Source: Corythucha ciliata
Lineage: Eukaryota; Arthropoda; Insecta; Hemiptera; Tingidae
DNA length: 64,000 nucleotides
Assembly (NCBI GenBank): GCA_038030265.1
Contig: CM075938.1
Location: forward strand, 44,695,189-44,759,188
Reading direction: 5' to 3'
The stretch's first letter is position 1. Each line of letters starts with the position of its first letter. Made by a program: the position numbers and the translations under genes. The notes beneath the pieces are model-generated. The model worked only from the letters and a program-made list of their open reading frames with translations. It ran no database searches and was not told the DNA's origin. Below, one piece after another: positions 1-12,229 of this stretch.

Positions 1-1080
1 TAAATGACGAATGAAAGGAAGAAAAGATGCTAATTTGCGGCTAAAATTTAGAAAAACGGTAGTTATCAGCTATTAGTAAATAAAAACGCTAATTAGTGGC
101 TAAAATTATGAAAAATCGCTAGTTCGCGAATAGAAATGGGGAAATGAGAGAAGAAAAAAAACGTAAATTCGCAAATAGAATTAGAAAAATGTCAATTCGC
201 CGTTTCCGGAGGTACAATTTGCCTAAAATTGAGACAAATTCAGGAATGAGAGAAATTCAGGAATAAAAAGCTTGGAAAACCCCGCAAATTCACGGCTTAA
301 ATGGATTAAAATGGTAATTCGCGCGGCCGAAAATACGAAGAAGTGACAATTTTGTGACTAGAATTGGGAATACCCGCAGCTAATTCGCGGTTTCTAGGAA
401 CAAATGCGACTAAAATCCAGAAAGGCGCCTAATTCGTGGCTGTAAGTGAAAAGAAAACTGATAATTTGACGCTGAAAACGAGAAAAAGGCAAATTTGCGG
501 AAAAAAAAAGAAAACAACTCTTATACGGGGCAATAAACTTGGTCAAACCGCTCATTCGTGGCTAAAATTGAAAAAACTCCGTTCGCCGTCCGTGGAGGCA
601 ATTTTGCCTAGAATTGAGAGAAAAAAAAACAAATTCATTTACAGCGGTGGCGGGGGGGGGGGTTGCTAACGCACTGCTAAAATGGAGGAAAATTCGCAGC
701 CGAAGTATGGAAAAAGCGCTAATTCGTGAAAATTGATTGAAAAAACGCCAATTCCCAACTACACGGGCGATGCCTTAGTTGGGCGAGTGTGATTACCCCG
801 TAAATTGTACATTGTCGTGTTTGTTATGTTGTTGACAATTACTAAATAAATAAATAAATAAATAAAATTCGCGATTTCAGGAGGCAACTTTGACTTGAAA
901 AAAATCAATGATTAGAAGGTGGAAAAATTGTTAATTGTCTGCTAAAATTTAGTAATACGGTGATTCGCTTCTCTTCGTGGCTCAAATCGAGAAAAGGCGC
1001 AAGTTTTACGCAAGGTATACCTGGAAGTGAAGAAAACAGCTAAAGTGTGGCTAAATCGGCGACAAATGTAAAATAGCTGC
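1..1080 (+). repeat. Class I ~30-bp degenerate tandem array (forward)
   Basis: About 30-bp units repeat with strong divergence. On this strand each unit carries a GGCTAAAATTGAGAAAA-type core followed by a GCTAATTCGC-type core; the core of the opposite strand reads CTCAATTTTAGCCGCGAATT. Units vary in length and several are interrupted. A non-LTR 3' end (about 762-866) and a G homopolymer (about 652-662) lie inside. No coding signal is seen; short open frames here are products of the repeat. Confidence 0.85.
762..866 (+). mobile_element. 3' end of a non-LTR retrotransposon with (AAAT)n tail
   Basis: About 80 bases unlike the flanking array end in five to six TAAA/AAAT tandem units. This is the usual form of a severely 5'-truncated LINE insertion. 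The array resumes directly after the tail. The family cannot be assigned because no coding sequence is kept. Confidence 0.55.
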
Positions 1081-1312
1081 CCCTGCACGCTTACGCCTTT
1101 AAAATGGTAGAATCGATTACATCGACAGGGCCTATAATAATCGAGATGCTGTTAAATTAATGTAAGAAGACGGTAAATGTTGGCATTGTGTGATAAATAT
1201 GTACACATTCAACGGTGAAACTATGCTGTTACCGGTGTAAGTGTTTTCCCCCGCCTTCGTACGCTTTTTCCCGTTCAATTGTGTTAAAAAATTATAAATT
1301 TGAACACCGGCA

Positions 1313-1444
1313 GTTAGGCCTGCCGCAAATTGAGCCTACGCGTGGGTCACCCAAGCTCAAAAAACAGTTAAAAGACTATTCATTTTCAACTGTCTCTTGA
1401 GCTAGGGTGACTCACGCGAGGGCTCAATTTGCGGCGGGCTTTAG
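1313..1444. mobile_element. Palindromic MITE-like element, ~130 bp
   Basis: Two arms of about 55 bp form an imperfect inverted repeat. The left arm contains GCCGCAAATTGAGCC, CGCG, GTCACCC and AGCTCAA. The right arm, read in reverse complement, contains GCCGCAAATTGAGCC, CGCGTGAGTCACCC and AGCTCAA. A short AT-rich loop separates them. The short open frame across it is not a gene. Superfamily is not assigned because target-site duplications are unclear. Confidence 0.75.
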
Positions 1445-1699
1445 GTTGCAGTTATCTAACTCAAAGATTGTTTACATAAATTGTGACGCTTTTTTTTCGT
1501 TAATTCTGAGTTAACGTAACTCAAATCTTAACTCTCGGTGGTGAAATTCGCAATAAGAGAATTAAACTAATAATGATAATCGTCAAACACGCAAATTAGG
1601 AATATAATATCATGAATATTTAGCCAGACGGGCGGATATTTAGCACCAATTTTTTTTTAATTTTGCGACTATTTGGCAGATTTTGGGCGCTGTGTGCCG

Positions 1700-1960
1700 C
1701 GGTCACTGAAATACAATCATCGAAATTTGCAAAATAAATACCAGAAACTCGCAATTTCGAGAATATTCAGCCCTGAAACTTGAATTTCGCAAAAATAACC
1801 ACCGGATACTTGAATTTTTTTGAAAATTATATAAATTTCGAGCATATTTAGACTTGAAGTTATAATATTATATAAATTTCGAGCATATTTAGAATTGAAA
1901 CTTAAAATTTTGCAGATTTTCAACTTCAAATGATGTAATTTTGTGGCTATATTTTCCACG
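1700..1960. repeat. Class V ~31-bp degenerate array
   Basis: Units share a CAATTTCGAGAATATTCAG-type core and continue with a CCCTGAAACTTG-like half. They align in register with the three clean 31-bp copies at 29938-30030. Only four to six units can be followed. The reading frames over this segment on the minus strand are repeat by-products. Confidence 0.55.
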
Positions 1961-2099
1961 CTTTGGGCGCTACGAGAGGACCTGCGTAGCTCGGGATCCG
2001 TGGCGACTGAAATAATTTTAAAAAACACTAATACTAAGTTATCTCCAGGGTGTCTACAGCATCCCCAGAAAAATTTTCCCTGACTCAGCAAATTTTAAT

Positions 2100-2480
2100 G
2101 GTTATCCAAATTGATATTGTTAGTAAGATCGCTTGAACTACGAGGGTTAGTAGGTAGACGTGGACCCAGGGAGGGGCTTAGGGAACTTCAGCCCCTTCCT
2201 TCGGGGTAGCACTCAATGTGGGTTCGAGAATCCAGAAAAATGCGAGTAAATCCTGAAATCCCCAAAATGACTGTTCATCCTAGATCCCCCCCCCCCTCCC
2301 AACTGGTACTACAACTGGGAGAACGAAACTTGCAATTTAGTTGTGAAAGTGTTGATTGCGCACGATAATTCCGGGAATTAACTTACCCGAAACCCGGTTG
2401 TATGACCATGGAACTTGAAACGTGACACCTCAACAACAGCCAAAGAACTAGCATTTAATCTCACGTGATAAAACGGGAAG
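2100..2480. other. Short spacer, no feature recognised
   Basis: Mixed sequence between two arrays, containing one C-rich tract (about 2285-2300). No coding or RNA signal was seen. Confidence 0.5.
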
Positions 2481-3720
2481 CCACCGTGTCAGGGCGCTAA
2501 TAGCCATTTTTTCCGGCGCCTGCAAGTCAGATTAGGTATTTTAATGTCTCGAATCATTAGTTAAGCCACCTGCAAGTGGCAAATGATCAGTTTGGCTACT
2601 TTTAGGGCACGAATCGTCTGAAGTTTAGCCATTTTCAAGGCGCTAGAGCTATTTTCAGGGCACATAGAGTCAGTTTTGCCAGTTAAAGGCGCGAATAGCA
2701 CGTCCCAAGCCAAGTCGAGAACGGTCAGTTCGACCATTTTCTGCGCTCGAATGGTCGGTTTTGCCATTTTCAGGGCAGGAGTCACCTGTTCAGGCATTTT
2801 TAGAGCGCCATTCGTCAGTTTCTCAATTTTGAGAGCTGGTCATGTGATTTCCACAATTTTAGGGCGTAAATATAGTAATTTTAACCATTTTCAAGACACG
2901 AATCGTCAGTTTTTGCCATTTTTAGAGCGCAATAATAGTCCGTCAAACCAAAGGCCCGAATGGTCAGTTTGGCTATTCTTGGCGCGTGAATTGCTGATTT
3001 TGCAATTTTCAGGCCAGAAATAATCTTTTTAGGCATTTCTAGGGCGTGAATCGCCAGTTTAGCAATTTTAGGGGGTGGCCAGTTTGGCCATTTTTAGAGA
3101 GGAATTGTCAGTTCTGCCATTTTCAGGGCAGGAATCGTCTGCTTAGGCATTTTAAACGCGTGAATAATCAATTTTAGCTATTTTTACGCCACATTAGAGT
3201 CACTTTGGCTACTTTCAGAGCGGGAATCGCCATTTTAGGTAATTTCAAGGCGCAAAACGCAAATATAATCATTTTAGCCATTTTCAAGGCACGAATGTCC
3301 ATCCAACCAAGACGATGAAGTTTGACCATTCCTAGCGCGCAAATAGTCGATTTTGCAATTTTCAAGGTGGGAATAATCTTTTTAGACATTTCCAGTGCGC
3401 ATGAAGTCATTTTGACCACAATTTACGCCGGGAATCGCCAGCTTAGTCTTTAGACAGTTAATAGGCCGTTTTTCAGGACTCGAATAGTCCGTCAAGTCAA
3501 AGGCGCGTATTCGTGATTTTTGGCACGATAATAACCATTTTGGCCATTTTTAGCGCGCGAATGGTAGATTTAGCCGCGGGATGATGCAGGATGGGAATCA
3601 TGATCTTTTCAGGCATTTTCAGGGGTTCAATAATCACCAGTTTAGCCAAGTTTTATATTTTTAGGCTCGAGTTTAGTGGGAATTGCTAGTTTTCGCTATT
3701 TTCAGTCAGCGAATGGCTGT
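2480..3720 (+). repeat. Class II ~30-bp degenerate tandem array
   Basis: About 40 units carry the core CCATTTTTAGGGCGCGAATC followed by GTCAGTTTGG or a close variant. Spacing is usually 30 bp, with occasional doubled or shortened units. This class recurs at 22310-23160 and 60410-61480 in the same orientation. Open frames on both strands here are repeat-derived and are not genes. Confidence 0.85.
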
Positions 3721-4430
3721 CAAGCCATTTTTTGTAGATCCCTGACTTTTCCCTGAGTTGAGGAAGTTTCATGGGTCAGGACTTATTCATAAATTTATTG
3801 TTTAAGGTTTATTTATGCTAAAGTAGAGCATAAATCGTGATCCGTTGGTAAAATAATCGAACAGTTAATAAATACGCGATTTTTGAAGTTTTAGGTCAAT
3901 TCAAACACGCCAGCTAGCATGTTTGCGTCATAGGCGCTTTCCGAAAAGAAGTCACCTGTAATGTAGCTGTCGAAGAGCGGTTTGTTGTGTTTCTTTGCCT
4001 TATTTTCCACTAGAGCTCTCTAATAATAAAATAGTGGAGGATAAACAGATGAGCTATTTAGAGGCATGAAAAAGACAGAGAATACAACGACGATTACGTT
4101 GCGGAAAATGTTCGTTTTGGCGGGATTTCAAATATGCCAACTTTTGTTGAGAAATAAAAAATATATCTGAAGGGTTTAAAAATTTTATTTATTTATTTAC
4201 GTGGAATGATTGATGTGCCTAATCGAAAACAAATATTTTTGGAAAATGTGAAATTTCCTCATTCCCGGTTTTGCAGGTTTGTAGACACCCTGTGGATGCG
4301 ACATATGCATATAGTCAGAGAACTCCTAATTCAGGGCCGTATCCCGAGGGTTAGCACAAAGTCTTATTTTTGAGCCTTATATTTGAGCCACGTTAAAACG
4401 TTTTTGATTAGTCGGTGTCTCGTGACGTAA
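3720..4430. other. AT-rich unique sequence, no gene seen
   Basis: No ORF with protein-like features. A TTTATTTATTTA run near 4180-4200 could be the tail of the minus-strand retroelement that begins upstream at 5605, but the intervening 230 bases are not clearly part of it. Confidence 0.4.
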
Positions 4431-4526
4431 GTGTCTCGTTTCTCTAGTATTGAGGGCCGAACCTACCATACTCGACCTATAAGATCTATTGTGATGTCCC
4501 CTCAGGTTGCCCTGCCAAGAAAGACG

Positions 4527-5603
4527 CTAGTTTTCAAGCGTCCTCCACCACCACTCCTTAACGAAGTTAAGGATGTTTCCCGTAGCCATCCTGGAGATGT
4601 CCTCCGGTTGAAGCACATCATTTCCAAGATGGTGAAAGCGTAACCGCCCCAGAGCCTCGCACTCACACACTACGTGCTCTGCTGTTTCCACGGCCAAGTC
4701 GCAAAATCTGCAAATGTCCGTGTCAGACTTCTCCATTAGTCTGAGTGTATATCGAAGGGCACAATGTCCCGTTAGCAGTCCCACCAAGATCCTAAGGTCT
4801 CCTCGGCTCAGAGAGATCAGGCCCTTCTCCGATCGTCCCTTTGGAGTGACAAAGAGCTTGGCCTGCCTGAGACCTGGTTGTCTAACCCAGTGTTCACGAT
4901 GCCTCTCGTCCAACCACGCCTGCACCTGCCTCTTCGTGAAGGACTTCGTGACCCCGAGACTTGGCTCCGGGCCCACGTAAGGCATCTCTGATCCTCTCTT
5001 CGCGAGTTGATCAGCCATTTCATTCCCCTCAAACCCCTTGTGACCCGGCACCCACATCAAAGTAAGGCTGTTTGCCGTTGCCACAGGCCTGAGGGCTTCA
5101 AGACATCCCCAAACTAGCTTCGAATTCACGACACTTGAGCCTAGGGCTTTAAGAGCCGCCTGGCTGTCAGACAGGATGAAGATCTTCGCTTTCTGAAGAC
5201 CCCTTTCACTAATCTTCCGCGCACAGGCTTCTATAGCATAGATCTCCGCCTGAAAGATGGTGGCGGTCGTCCCAAGGGACTCCCAATGCAGAAGCCTGGG
5301 GCCAAAGACCCCAATGCCAGCACCCCCATCCTTCACAGATCCATCAGTATACCATACTTGCGTGTCGGGCTTAAACCTCGGCAAAGCCTTATCCCAAAGG
5401 CCGCGGTTACCTATATCGACCTTAAAGGGTTTTTCAAAATCCATCCTCACTTGCATGAGATCCGTAACGACTTCAGCCGCCTCACTACATGCATCTTCCT
5501 CCAGAACACGCAAGTGCCCAACCTGGACACCCCGCTTCACGTGCTCCGCCCGCAGCAGTCTCACCGCCGCCATATATGCGGTCGCCTGCACATGAAAGTG
5601 CAT
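4527..5603 (-). pseudogene. I-like non-LTR retrotransposon ORF2 fragment: RNase H and C-terminal zinc-finger region
   Basis: An open frame of 358 codons encodes the C-terminal part of a LINE polyprotein. RNase H-I motifs appear in order: YTDGS (first Asp), FQAEIYAIEAC (Glu), ILSDSQAALKAL (Asp) and GNEMADQLAKRG (Asp), so the four catalytic acids are all present. The tail has CRFCDLAVETAEHVVCEC, a CX2C...HX4C finger usual at the end of I/R1-group ORF2 proteins. The endonuclease and reverse transcriptase are missing, because homology stops at about 5605 upstream, so this is a 5'-truncated copy. The frame has no stop or frameshift, which suggests a fairly recent insertion. The proteins at 53670-54930 are related and share the YVGPEP stretch. 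The annotated Met is only the first one inside the truncated fragment. This is a dead copy, since it cannot make its own reverse transcriptase. Confidence 0.88.
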
Positions 5604-5605
5604 GT

Positions 5606-8600
5606 CATGAGTTTTGGATTTTATTCAAGTTTATGATTTGATATTTTTCTGTAATGAGTTTAAGATTTTATTTAAATTTTATTAAATTGGATGATCAAAT
5701 TTGTGTGAAAACAAATTGATGAATAAACCAGCCACATGTAACAGTGCAAGAAGGGAACGAAGTAGTGACGCCATTATCTTGCGAGGTCCTTTCCATCCAG
5801 AAACGTGATTCAAACAGGGTGGCAATTAGTCACTCTTTGAAAAATTATTAAAAATTTAGTGAACTTGTCTGACCAAAACAAATGCCACCAAGGTACTTTG
5901 GATGGTGTCTCCGATCAATAGTAAAATTTTTGAGAATCATTTAACTTCCAATTGGAAAGTTCACTCCCATCCACGTCACCGCTCAGAAAGGCAAGGTCCA
6001 AAATAACCAGTTTATTGCCAAATAATCCGAAGTTTGAAACTGAATTTCTTTATTTCGTATAGTGGTGCGGATTAAAGGTCGGGTATATTCGCCTCTACTG
6101 CACTTATCTGGTTTAGAATCTGTAAATCAGGTGAACGCACCGATATTTTGGGGTATTGAAAGGCCCGAAATGCTGGGGGATAATTTTTAAACGGACGTTG
6201 GGACGATGAGTTCCCTCGGTTGTGTGGTTGCCTTACCTGGGAATTTCAATTTCCTTTCCCTCCAAGCAACTTGCTTTTGGACGTGAAAAACCGCACATTT
6301 CTTATCACTGGAAGCAGGTGAACTATCCGAAAGCTGGGCGTTTCTGACCAAAAATTGTCTGAGCTGGGGGTGACGTACAAAATTTAGCTCTGGGGTGGGC
6401 GACAACTTTTAATTTGTATTAGGCAACAAAAGAAGCTTCAAACGGATCGGGCATCATTTACACTGGCTATGCCATTCATGGAGTTCGAAAACGACAACGG
6501 ACAACGGAGTGGAGCAGATCTAGATGGGGCGGATGGGGCAGACCTGAAGTGGTCAGCGAAGCGAAAAGTACAAACCGTTCGCGACTTTTTAGTTCGTCAA
6601 AATGTTGGGTCAATACAATAAATTTAATGTTAATCGCTATGCTATGCTATGGAGCATTTCATTTATGCCCCCTCCCCCCCAACAGCAAGTGGATTCGATT
6701 CTTTCAAGACGTTGCATAAATTAAAGTTGGTCTCACTATTTGAATTGAATTTGAATTCACTCAAGATTACGCCCCCCCCCTCACCTACCTCTGGGGCCAA
6801 TATGATCACCATTGCAGAGGGCAGCATTAGATTGGGTTCAATGTTGTGTAAAAAGATCTATGTATATCTACTCTACCTACATCATAAATTTTTTATAATT
6901 GTGCCTCTGTCTCGGTCGGAATTGACCGTTGCAAACAGTGATGACTTCCCTCCCTCCTCCCACCTAATGCATGGATTCTAGCAGACAGTCCCTGAGCTGG
7001 TTGGACCCTACAGGCACTCGAAAACAGAATAATTTTAAAGAAAATTCTAAAATACAACGTCCGTGGAGTGCACTGTGAAGCACCACGAACTTCTTGTGCA
7101 TGCTAAACGAAGAACGGTGTGAGTTTTTTAATAATGCCAGATTTCCCTGATCTTGAATTTTACTATAAAGGATAAAAAGTAAAACTGCATAGTCACTGCT
7201 TTTGTTTCTTATCGTCGTAATAACTTAAGCTTAATGCATATTGATTATTTGGAGCTTCTCCCCTTCCCTTTCTCCTTTTCGTCAGTTTTTTCTTTTCTTT
7301 TCTGATAGACAAAATACTATGGCTGTAGTGGGAGGGGGGTGACAAGCTTTTATCTCATGATAAGACACATTTGACCAAGGGAGTGGCCTCTTTTTCTGTG
7401 TGTTTAGCAATCTTTTCCAACTATCTTACCTGGAAAGCTCGGGCAACCCCTCCACCACCACAAATCTAGCGTTATCATCACTCCCACTGTTCCAGTGTGT
7501 AGCTTCACTGTCATTTATATTTTCATCCCCTTTAATATGGTGAACTTTTTTTTTGTCTTTCTTTGTTGACTCTATTCTGCTTCCCTCCTTCTTCTAGTTT
7601 AGATCAATGTTATACGAAAAGCTTAATGAACTTCCCTCCCTACAATTCCTTCACTTCTCCTCGCCATCATAATGAACGGCTTTTAAGCCAAAAATCATTG
7701 TTCGCGCTTCACGATCCTACTGTGAGAAAATTGAGGGCGAGTTGACATTTCCTTTTAAATATCAACAAAAAGGGGTATGGGGGGGGGGGAGTAAAAGGGC
7801 AAATTTGTAATTCATGGGGATCGACCTTCTCATATGACCTATGCTTGGCGCTCGGCCCTTTTTTTTATTATTCGCTTGTTACCTTTTCCTTTTATTGCTC
7901 ATTTAGCTGCAGAGCACCGACTGTTTAACAAAATAATTAAGGGAAGGAAATAACATGGAGGAGCTTTTAAATAAACAAATCCAACCTTTCTCCTCGTTTC
8001 AATCTTCATTTTTAATAAATCATTCAAACGGTCAATGTTCTTAATCATTAATAATCGAGTTCCCAAGTCAGGAAATCGAGTTTAAGGTGGAAAAGAGAGA
8101 GAAAATGGGAAGTTAGGTGTGAGAGAAGGCGGGAGGGCTTAAAAATGGATAGGAAAGAAAATGCGTGATCAAAACCATTAATAATGAGTCACTCCCTCCT
8201 CTTGGGGGCTTCATTCTCATTAACAGGGAGGGAAATCTCTGTAGTATTCTTCAATCCAGAGGTCACCTTCTTTCATCTCTCCCACGCTTCCCCACCAACG
8301 GAATACTCCGGCTCATTTCCAAAGTTATTACAAATTCTACATTTGTTATTTTCAAGTCAAAGTTTCGTAAAAATGAGCAAACGCACTCACACACGCACAT
8401 AAAAGGAGACGCCTTCTCGTAAAATAACAGTTTTCTGGAGACTTTTGAGTGATTAAAAAAAATTAGTGTGGACAGCAGTACAGTAGCGTCTCCGAAGGGA
8501 AAGAGCTTGGTTTTTAATTGTGAGCAATTTTGTTAGAAGAAGATTAAGAAGTGGGTGGAAGCGGGCGACGCGTGGCTTGTGAAGCTCTTGCGAGAACCCT

Positions 8601-9400
8601 TGACTTCTATTATACTTATCGTTGAAAATAAAGTCTGGGTATAAGTGGTCTCCGGCATTGTTAAAGGTGGTGGGCAATAAGATGAATAGAATCACATCAC
8701 AAGAGAACGTCTGTGACTAGGGCAGATTTTCCCTTCTTTTTTTTTCTCCTTGAGTTGATTTCTAGTCATTTTGTACAGTTTGGAGTCGTCATTCTCATTG
8801 CTCACATAACTTCCCGAATTTAAGTGCTTGGCTGGAAATTTTGAAAACTACCCCCCCCCCTCCCAAGTGCCCTTGAATAATTCGTTTAATTAGATACTTA
8901 TTTATGTAAACGTATATTAATGAGTGTCACGATTTTATGAGCATTAATCAATTTAATAAGTCTGTGAACGCCCTGACATAGAGTGCCTTCAAATATGAAT
9001 TTTCAATGTTAATGCTCTGATTTTCCCTTCTTCTTTCCAATGAAAATTCCCACCGCCAATCTAGCCCTCGTTTTACTTTTATCGGGTTAAGACGCACTTC
9101 TACCCGTCGAGTCACCAAAATGCATTTTCTCGCTTTTAATCCTGTTTACAACCTCTTCCTACCCCGCCTACATGATTTAGATGAGGTGGGGATGGCTTAA
9201 TTAAGGGCTAAAAAGAATCCGGCTTGGAAAGTGCTCCTCTCCACCCCCTTCTGCACCTTCAATCTCTTTTCCAAAATACCTCTACGAATTTAAGTATCCT
9301 ACTCGCTTCTCCTCCCTCACTGAGCCCTTCCTTCCATTAGTTTTAGTAATTGGATCAATATTAGCCGATCCTCCTTTTCCCTACACCGCACCTCACGGTT
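5606..9400. other. Long unique segment without a recognisable gene
   Basis: Mostly AT-rich single-copy-looking DNA with pyrimidine-rich stretches and C or G homopolymers (about 6770, 7780 and 8852). I looked for exon-like frames with GT-AG borders and for a metalloproteinase propeptide motif and found none. Short open frames lack protein-like features. Confidence 0.5.
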
Positions 9401-9409
9401 CCTTCAACT

Positions 9410-9800
9410 CAATATGTCGTCTTTGATCACAAACCTTCTTGACAACCGCCTCGTTGGCACCTATTCGCTCTTTACGGTGGAGAAAGCAGCTAAGCATGAG
9501 GTTTAAATCGGTTCGCCGAATTTTAAGCGCGTACATCTTGGGATCGCACAATTTTCTCACAGTCTCACCATCCTCAATTGCCTCGATGGTGACCGCTCAC
9601 GCCTTATGGTGCCCGTGTGTGGAATGGCCTGATTGCAGAATCTTGTACCAATCTTCCCGGCAAGTTTCACTGCTGGTACAGCCATTCACATAGGTTGGGC
9701 TGGTTCGTGCCTAACTTCACGATGCAGTTAAAGCGTGATACTATCCCTTCGCATTTGATAACGTTCGTTTATAAGTCGCGTACCATCTACAGAACCCTAG
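9410..9800 (-). pseudogene. Possible decayed coding sequence, unidentified
   Basis: One minus-strand frame stays open for about 67 codons from about 9607 down to a TGA near 9404, and the same frame upstream is interrupted by single stops at about 9608 and 9720. Composition looks protein-like (for example VTIEAIEDGETVRKLCDPKM), with an acidic stretch followed by a basic one. I do not recognise the family. Chance openness cannot be excluded, and a plus-strand frame is also open over much of it. Confidence 0.2.
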
Positions 9801-9829
9801 CGAATCAGGCTGTATAAAAATCATTCCCC

Positions 9830-10330
9830 ACTTATTATATAGGTAGTTGGAACACATAAAATTAATTTATCCCCCCCCCCCAGAGGCAACCCTAGGCTCC
9901 AGGCGAATTTACTGTCTTACGATCTTTGTAATTCAATTTTTCTAAATCAAGTAAGAAACCAATTACTGCCTGCAATTTACCTCAGGGCGAACAGATTTCA
10001 AGATAACGCTTCCAAACCCCTTTCCTTATATTTTTGGAAAATATTCCCGAGGGGTCTTTTAAAGTGACTTTAAAGGATGAGTTTTAAAGAGCTATAACAC
10101 CTTCACCCCTTCGTTCTCATACTGACAAACATATATCGAGCTTCTCCTGTCTTTGGAGAATGTCATTTCCAACAGGGAAAGTACACGAAGGACGACCCTG
10201 TGGGCTTAGTATAGGCGCGGAGAAATGCCTGTGGTTGTAATGTTGTCAGATACAGTTAATAAATTAACTCGTTGAACTGGCCGCGTGAAATCGTTTCGTT
10301 TTATGTTGCTGACATCAGAGAGCCACATTT
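9830..10330. other. Spacer, no gene seen
   Basis: AT-rich sequence with one C tract (about 9871-9881). No coding, RNA or repeat structure was recognised. Confidence 0.45.
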
Positions 10331-10332
10331 TA

Positions 10333-10510
10333 TTATTATTATTATGCAGTCGGCCTAGCCGAAGTTCCCGGCTCATACGCCATGCCCTTAGGGTCGGACT
10401 CGGAAAAGCCTAATGCGGGTCCGCAAACCTATCTATGGCATTCAAAAATTGAAGGACTCGGACCCCCTCGGCCCGCGAGAATGTGACATTTAGAAAGGTC
10501 TCAATTTGTA
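10333..10510 (-). mobile_element. 3' end of an I-like retrotransposon with (TAA)n tail
   Basis: Read on the minus strand, this encodes FSRAEGVRVLQFLNAIDRF and then a stop. It matches the end of the 53670-53972 protein (EFSRTNGVRVLEFIERIRRF, stop). The 3' UTR that follows shares GGCTAGGC and GAGCCG-type stretches with that copy. It ends in TAATAATAATAA, the simple tail known for I elements. Only the last few dozen codons and the 3' UTR are present. Confidence 0.75.
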
Positions 10511-10522
10511 AACATTGGTACA

Positions 10523-12110
10523 GGGCCGGATCTTGCTTTTCGCCGCCCCGGGGCTAATTTGTTTTGGCCGCCCCGCCGCGGCCAACTTCCTTCAAGGCTT
10601 GAGGAGTCAAACAAGTAACGAAAGAACGGACTCTACAAGTTCTTGGAGGAAAACTATGTTTCTTCAACCTGGCGGGAAAATCTCGAGTTGACGGCCATCC
10701 CATGCAGAAAGATGAAATTTTGGCGAATGACGCTGGGGGTTTGAACCCACCCAGACAATTATGAAAATTGTCCCTTCTCTGCGCTCTGCGGCTCAACCTG
10801 CCAAAACCGAGGAAACCGTGTTGATGTTTGAACTGGGCAGCGGCGTGGCGTTCAGCCCCAATTTAATTTCCTCAGGCCCTGTTTTGCCTTCACAGTTCTC
10901 TTCAGCCCTAGAGGTGAGCAGCCTCGCAGATTCGGGTTTCAGGGCAACCGCCTAGATCGACTATCTGAGTTCGAATCCCACTTAGGGCCCCCAGTAAGCC
11001 AGTGTGAACAGGAGATTTAGTATCCGCTTGGATAACGCTTTGGCAAGCCCCATCTGACAATTTTCATTCGATCCGTCTTAGGGGAATAGAACAAATCAGG
11101 TGCCAAGCAGTTTTTGTGACTAAATATTAAGATTCTGCCCTCAATTCGGATTCTATTTGTATACTCCTGGGAATAATCCGTGCCTTGTGGTTAGCTGAAG
11201 TGCATCACCTTGGTGCACCTTAGTCGAAGGTTCAAAATAATAACCTCAGTGCTACTTTTGAGTCATTGAGTGTATCAAGTTCGTCGTCAGGAGCCATTCT
11301 GCCAGGAAGGGGCTGGACAATAACGGCGGCATCGGAGGTGTAGCCGCTTAAACGGTTCGTCTGAACGGCTCGTTTATTCGATTGTTGGATTCTCCGGGTC
11401 AAACCCCCTAAAGATATGAGATTCCGTGCAATTTTAAATTTTAGCGATTTTTACTCAACCCGCCGAGGGCTTAAGTGAGTGAAATTCAGGTCTATATTAA
11501 CCCTCCCCAGCCAAAAACGCCCCCATAAAAGGGTCGTCGGCAGTACCCTATCGAGTCCCATGTGCGCAGTTCTTTTCTCTGAACAAGCCTACGGCCAAGT
11601 GTACGTCTGAAATTGAGAGGCACGCGACTTTTTCACTGTTGTGCAGGCTTACGCGGCTAAAAGTTTTGAAAACTCCAATATTCTCGGCTAAAATTGAGAA
11701 AAAGCGCTCGTTCGTGGCTAACATTGAGAAAATGCGTTAATTTGTGGTTTCTGATCCAGCTTCCAGGCAAAAATTGAGAAAAAACGCTGGTGTGCACTTC
11801 CGGCCAGTCGGCGACTTATGTTGAGAAAAGCGCTAATTCATATTTAAAAGTTGGAAAAATCGCTCATGCACGGAAAAAATCGAGAAAAAGCTTCAACTAT
11901 CCGCTGAAATTGAAATAGAAACACGCTAATTCACGGCTAAAATTAGGAAAAAGGTCTAGTTCGCTGCTAAAATTGAGAAAAAAGTGGTCATTAAGCGATC
12001 AAGTAAACAGCCATATTGAGGTTGAAAGAGCTACACGCATAAAATTGTTTTTTGAAGCGCCAAATTCGCGAATGTGTGGTTGTTGACGGAAGAATAGGAA
12101 GTAGTGAAGG
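10523..12110 (+). mobile_element. Composite repeat unit, copy A (contains class I array)
   Basis: This segment is an inverted copy of 46250-47722. Matching stretches include GGCCGTCAACTCGAGA-type sequence near 10680, GATAACGCTTTGGC near 11032, GGAATAATCCGTGCC near 11168, GTGCTACTTTTGAGTCATTG near 11250, CCATTCTGCC...GGGGCTGG near 11300 and the GCGATCAAGTAAACAG junction near 11996. The left end, ACAGGGCCGGATCTTG, resembles the CAGGGCC end at 45908. The unit runs into a class I array (11640-12000). No long ORF is present, so it is presumably non-autonomous. Confidence 0.75.
11640..12000 (+). repeat. Class I ~30-bp array inside composite copy A
   Basis: About ten diverged units show GGCTAAAATTGAGAAAA and GCTAATTCAC cores in forward orientation. 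The array is in the same position relative to the flanking unit as the reverse array in copy B (46380-46740). Confidence 0.8.
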
Positions 12111-12229
12111 GAAAAATCGCTTGGGGAATATTTTTAATCAATTTTCAAACTAAAGAATTTCGCGATGTAGGGGGAATGCTGTGTGATGTCAAGACGTCAT
12201 CTCTTGCACCAGTTTTATCACGCTCATCT

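Noticed and set aside
2561..3419. Several frames of 70-115 codons in both directions as small proteins
   Set aside because: They are periodic translations of the class II 30-bp repeat (repeating ALKMAK or FSILRAG-like patterns).
4080..4150. RCGKC-like codons as the metalloproteinase cysteine switch
   Set aside because: The sequence lacks the flanking Pro and the (V/N)(P/A/K)D part, and the frame closes at once without splice sites.
10925..10985. tRNA-like B-box AGTTCGAATCCCAC
   Set aside because: No cloverleaf can be drawn around it, and it lies inside composite copy A.
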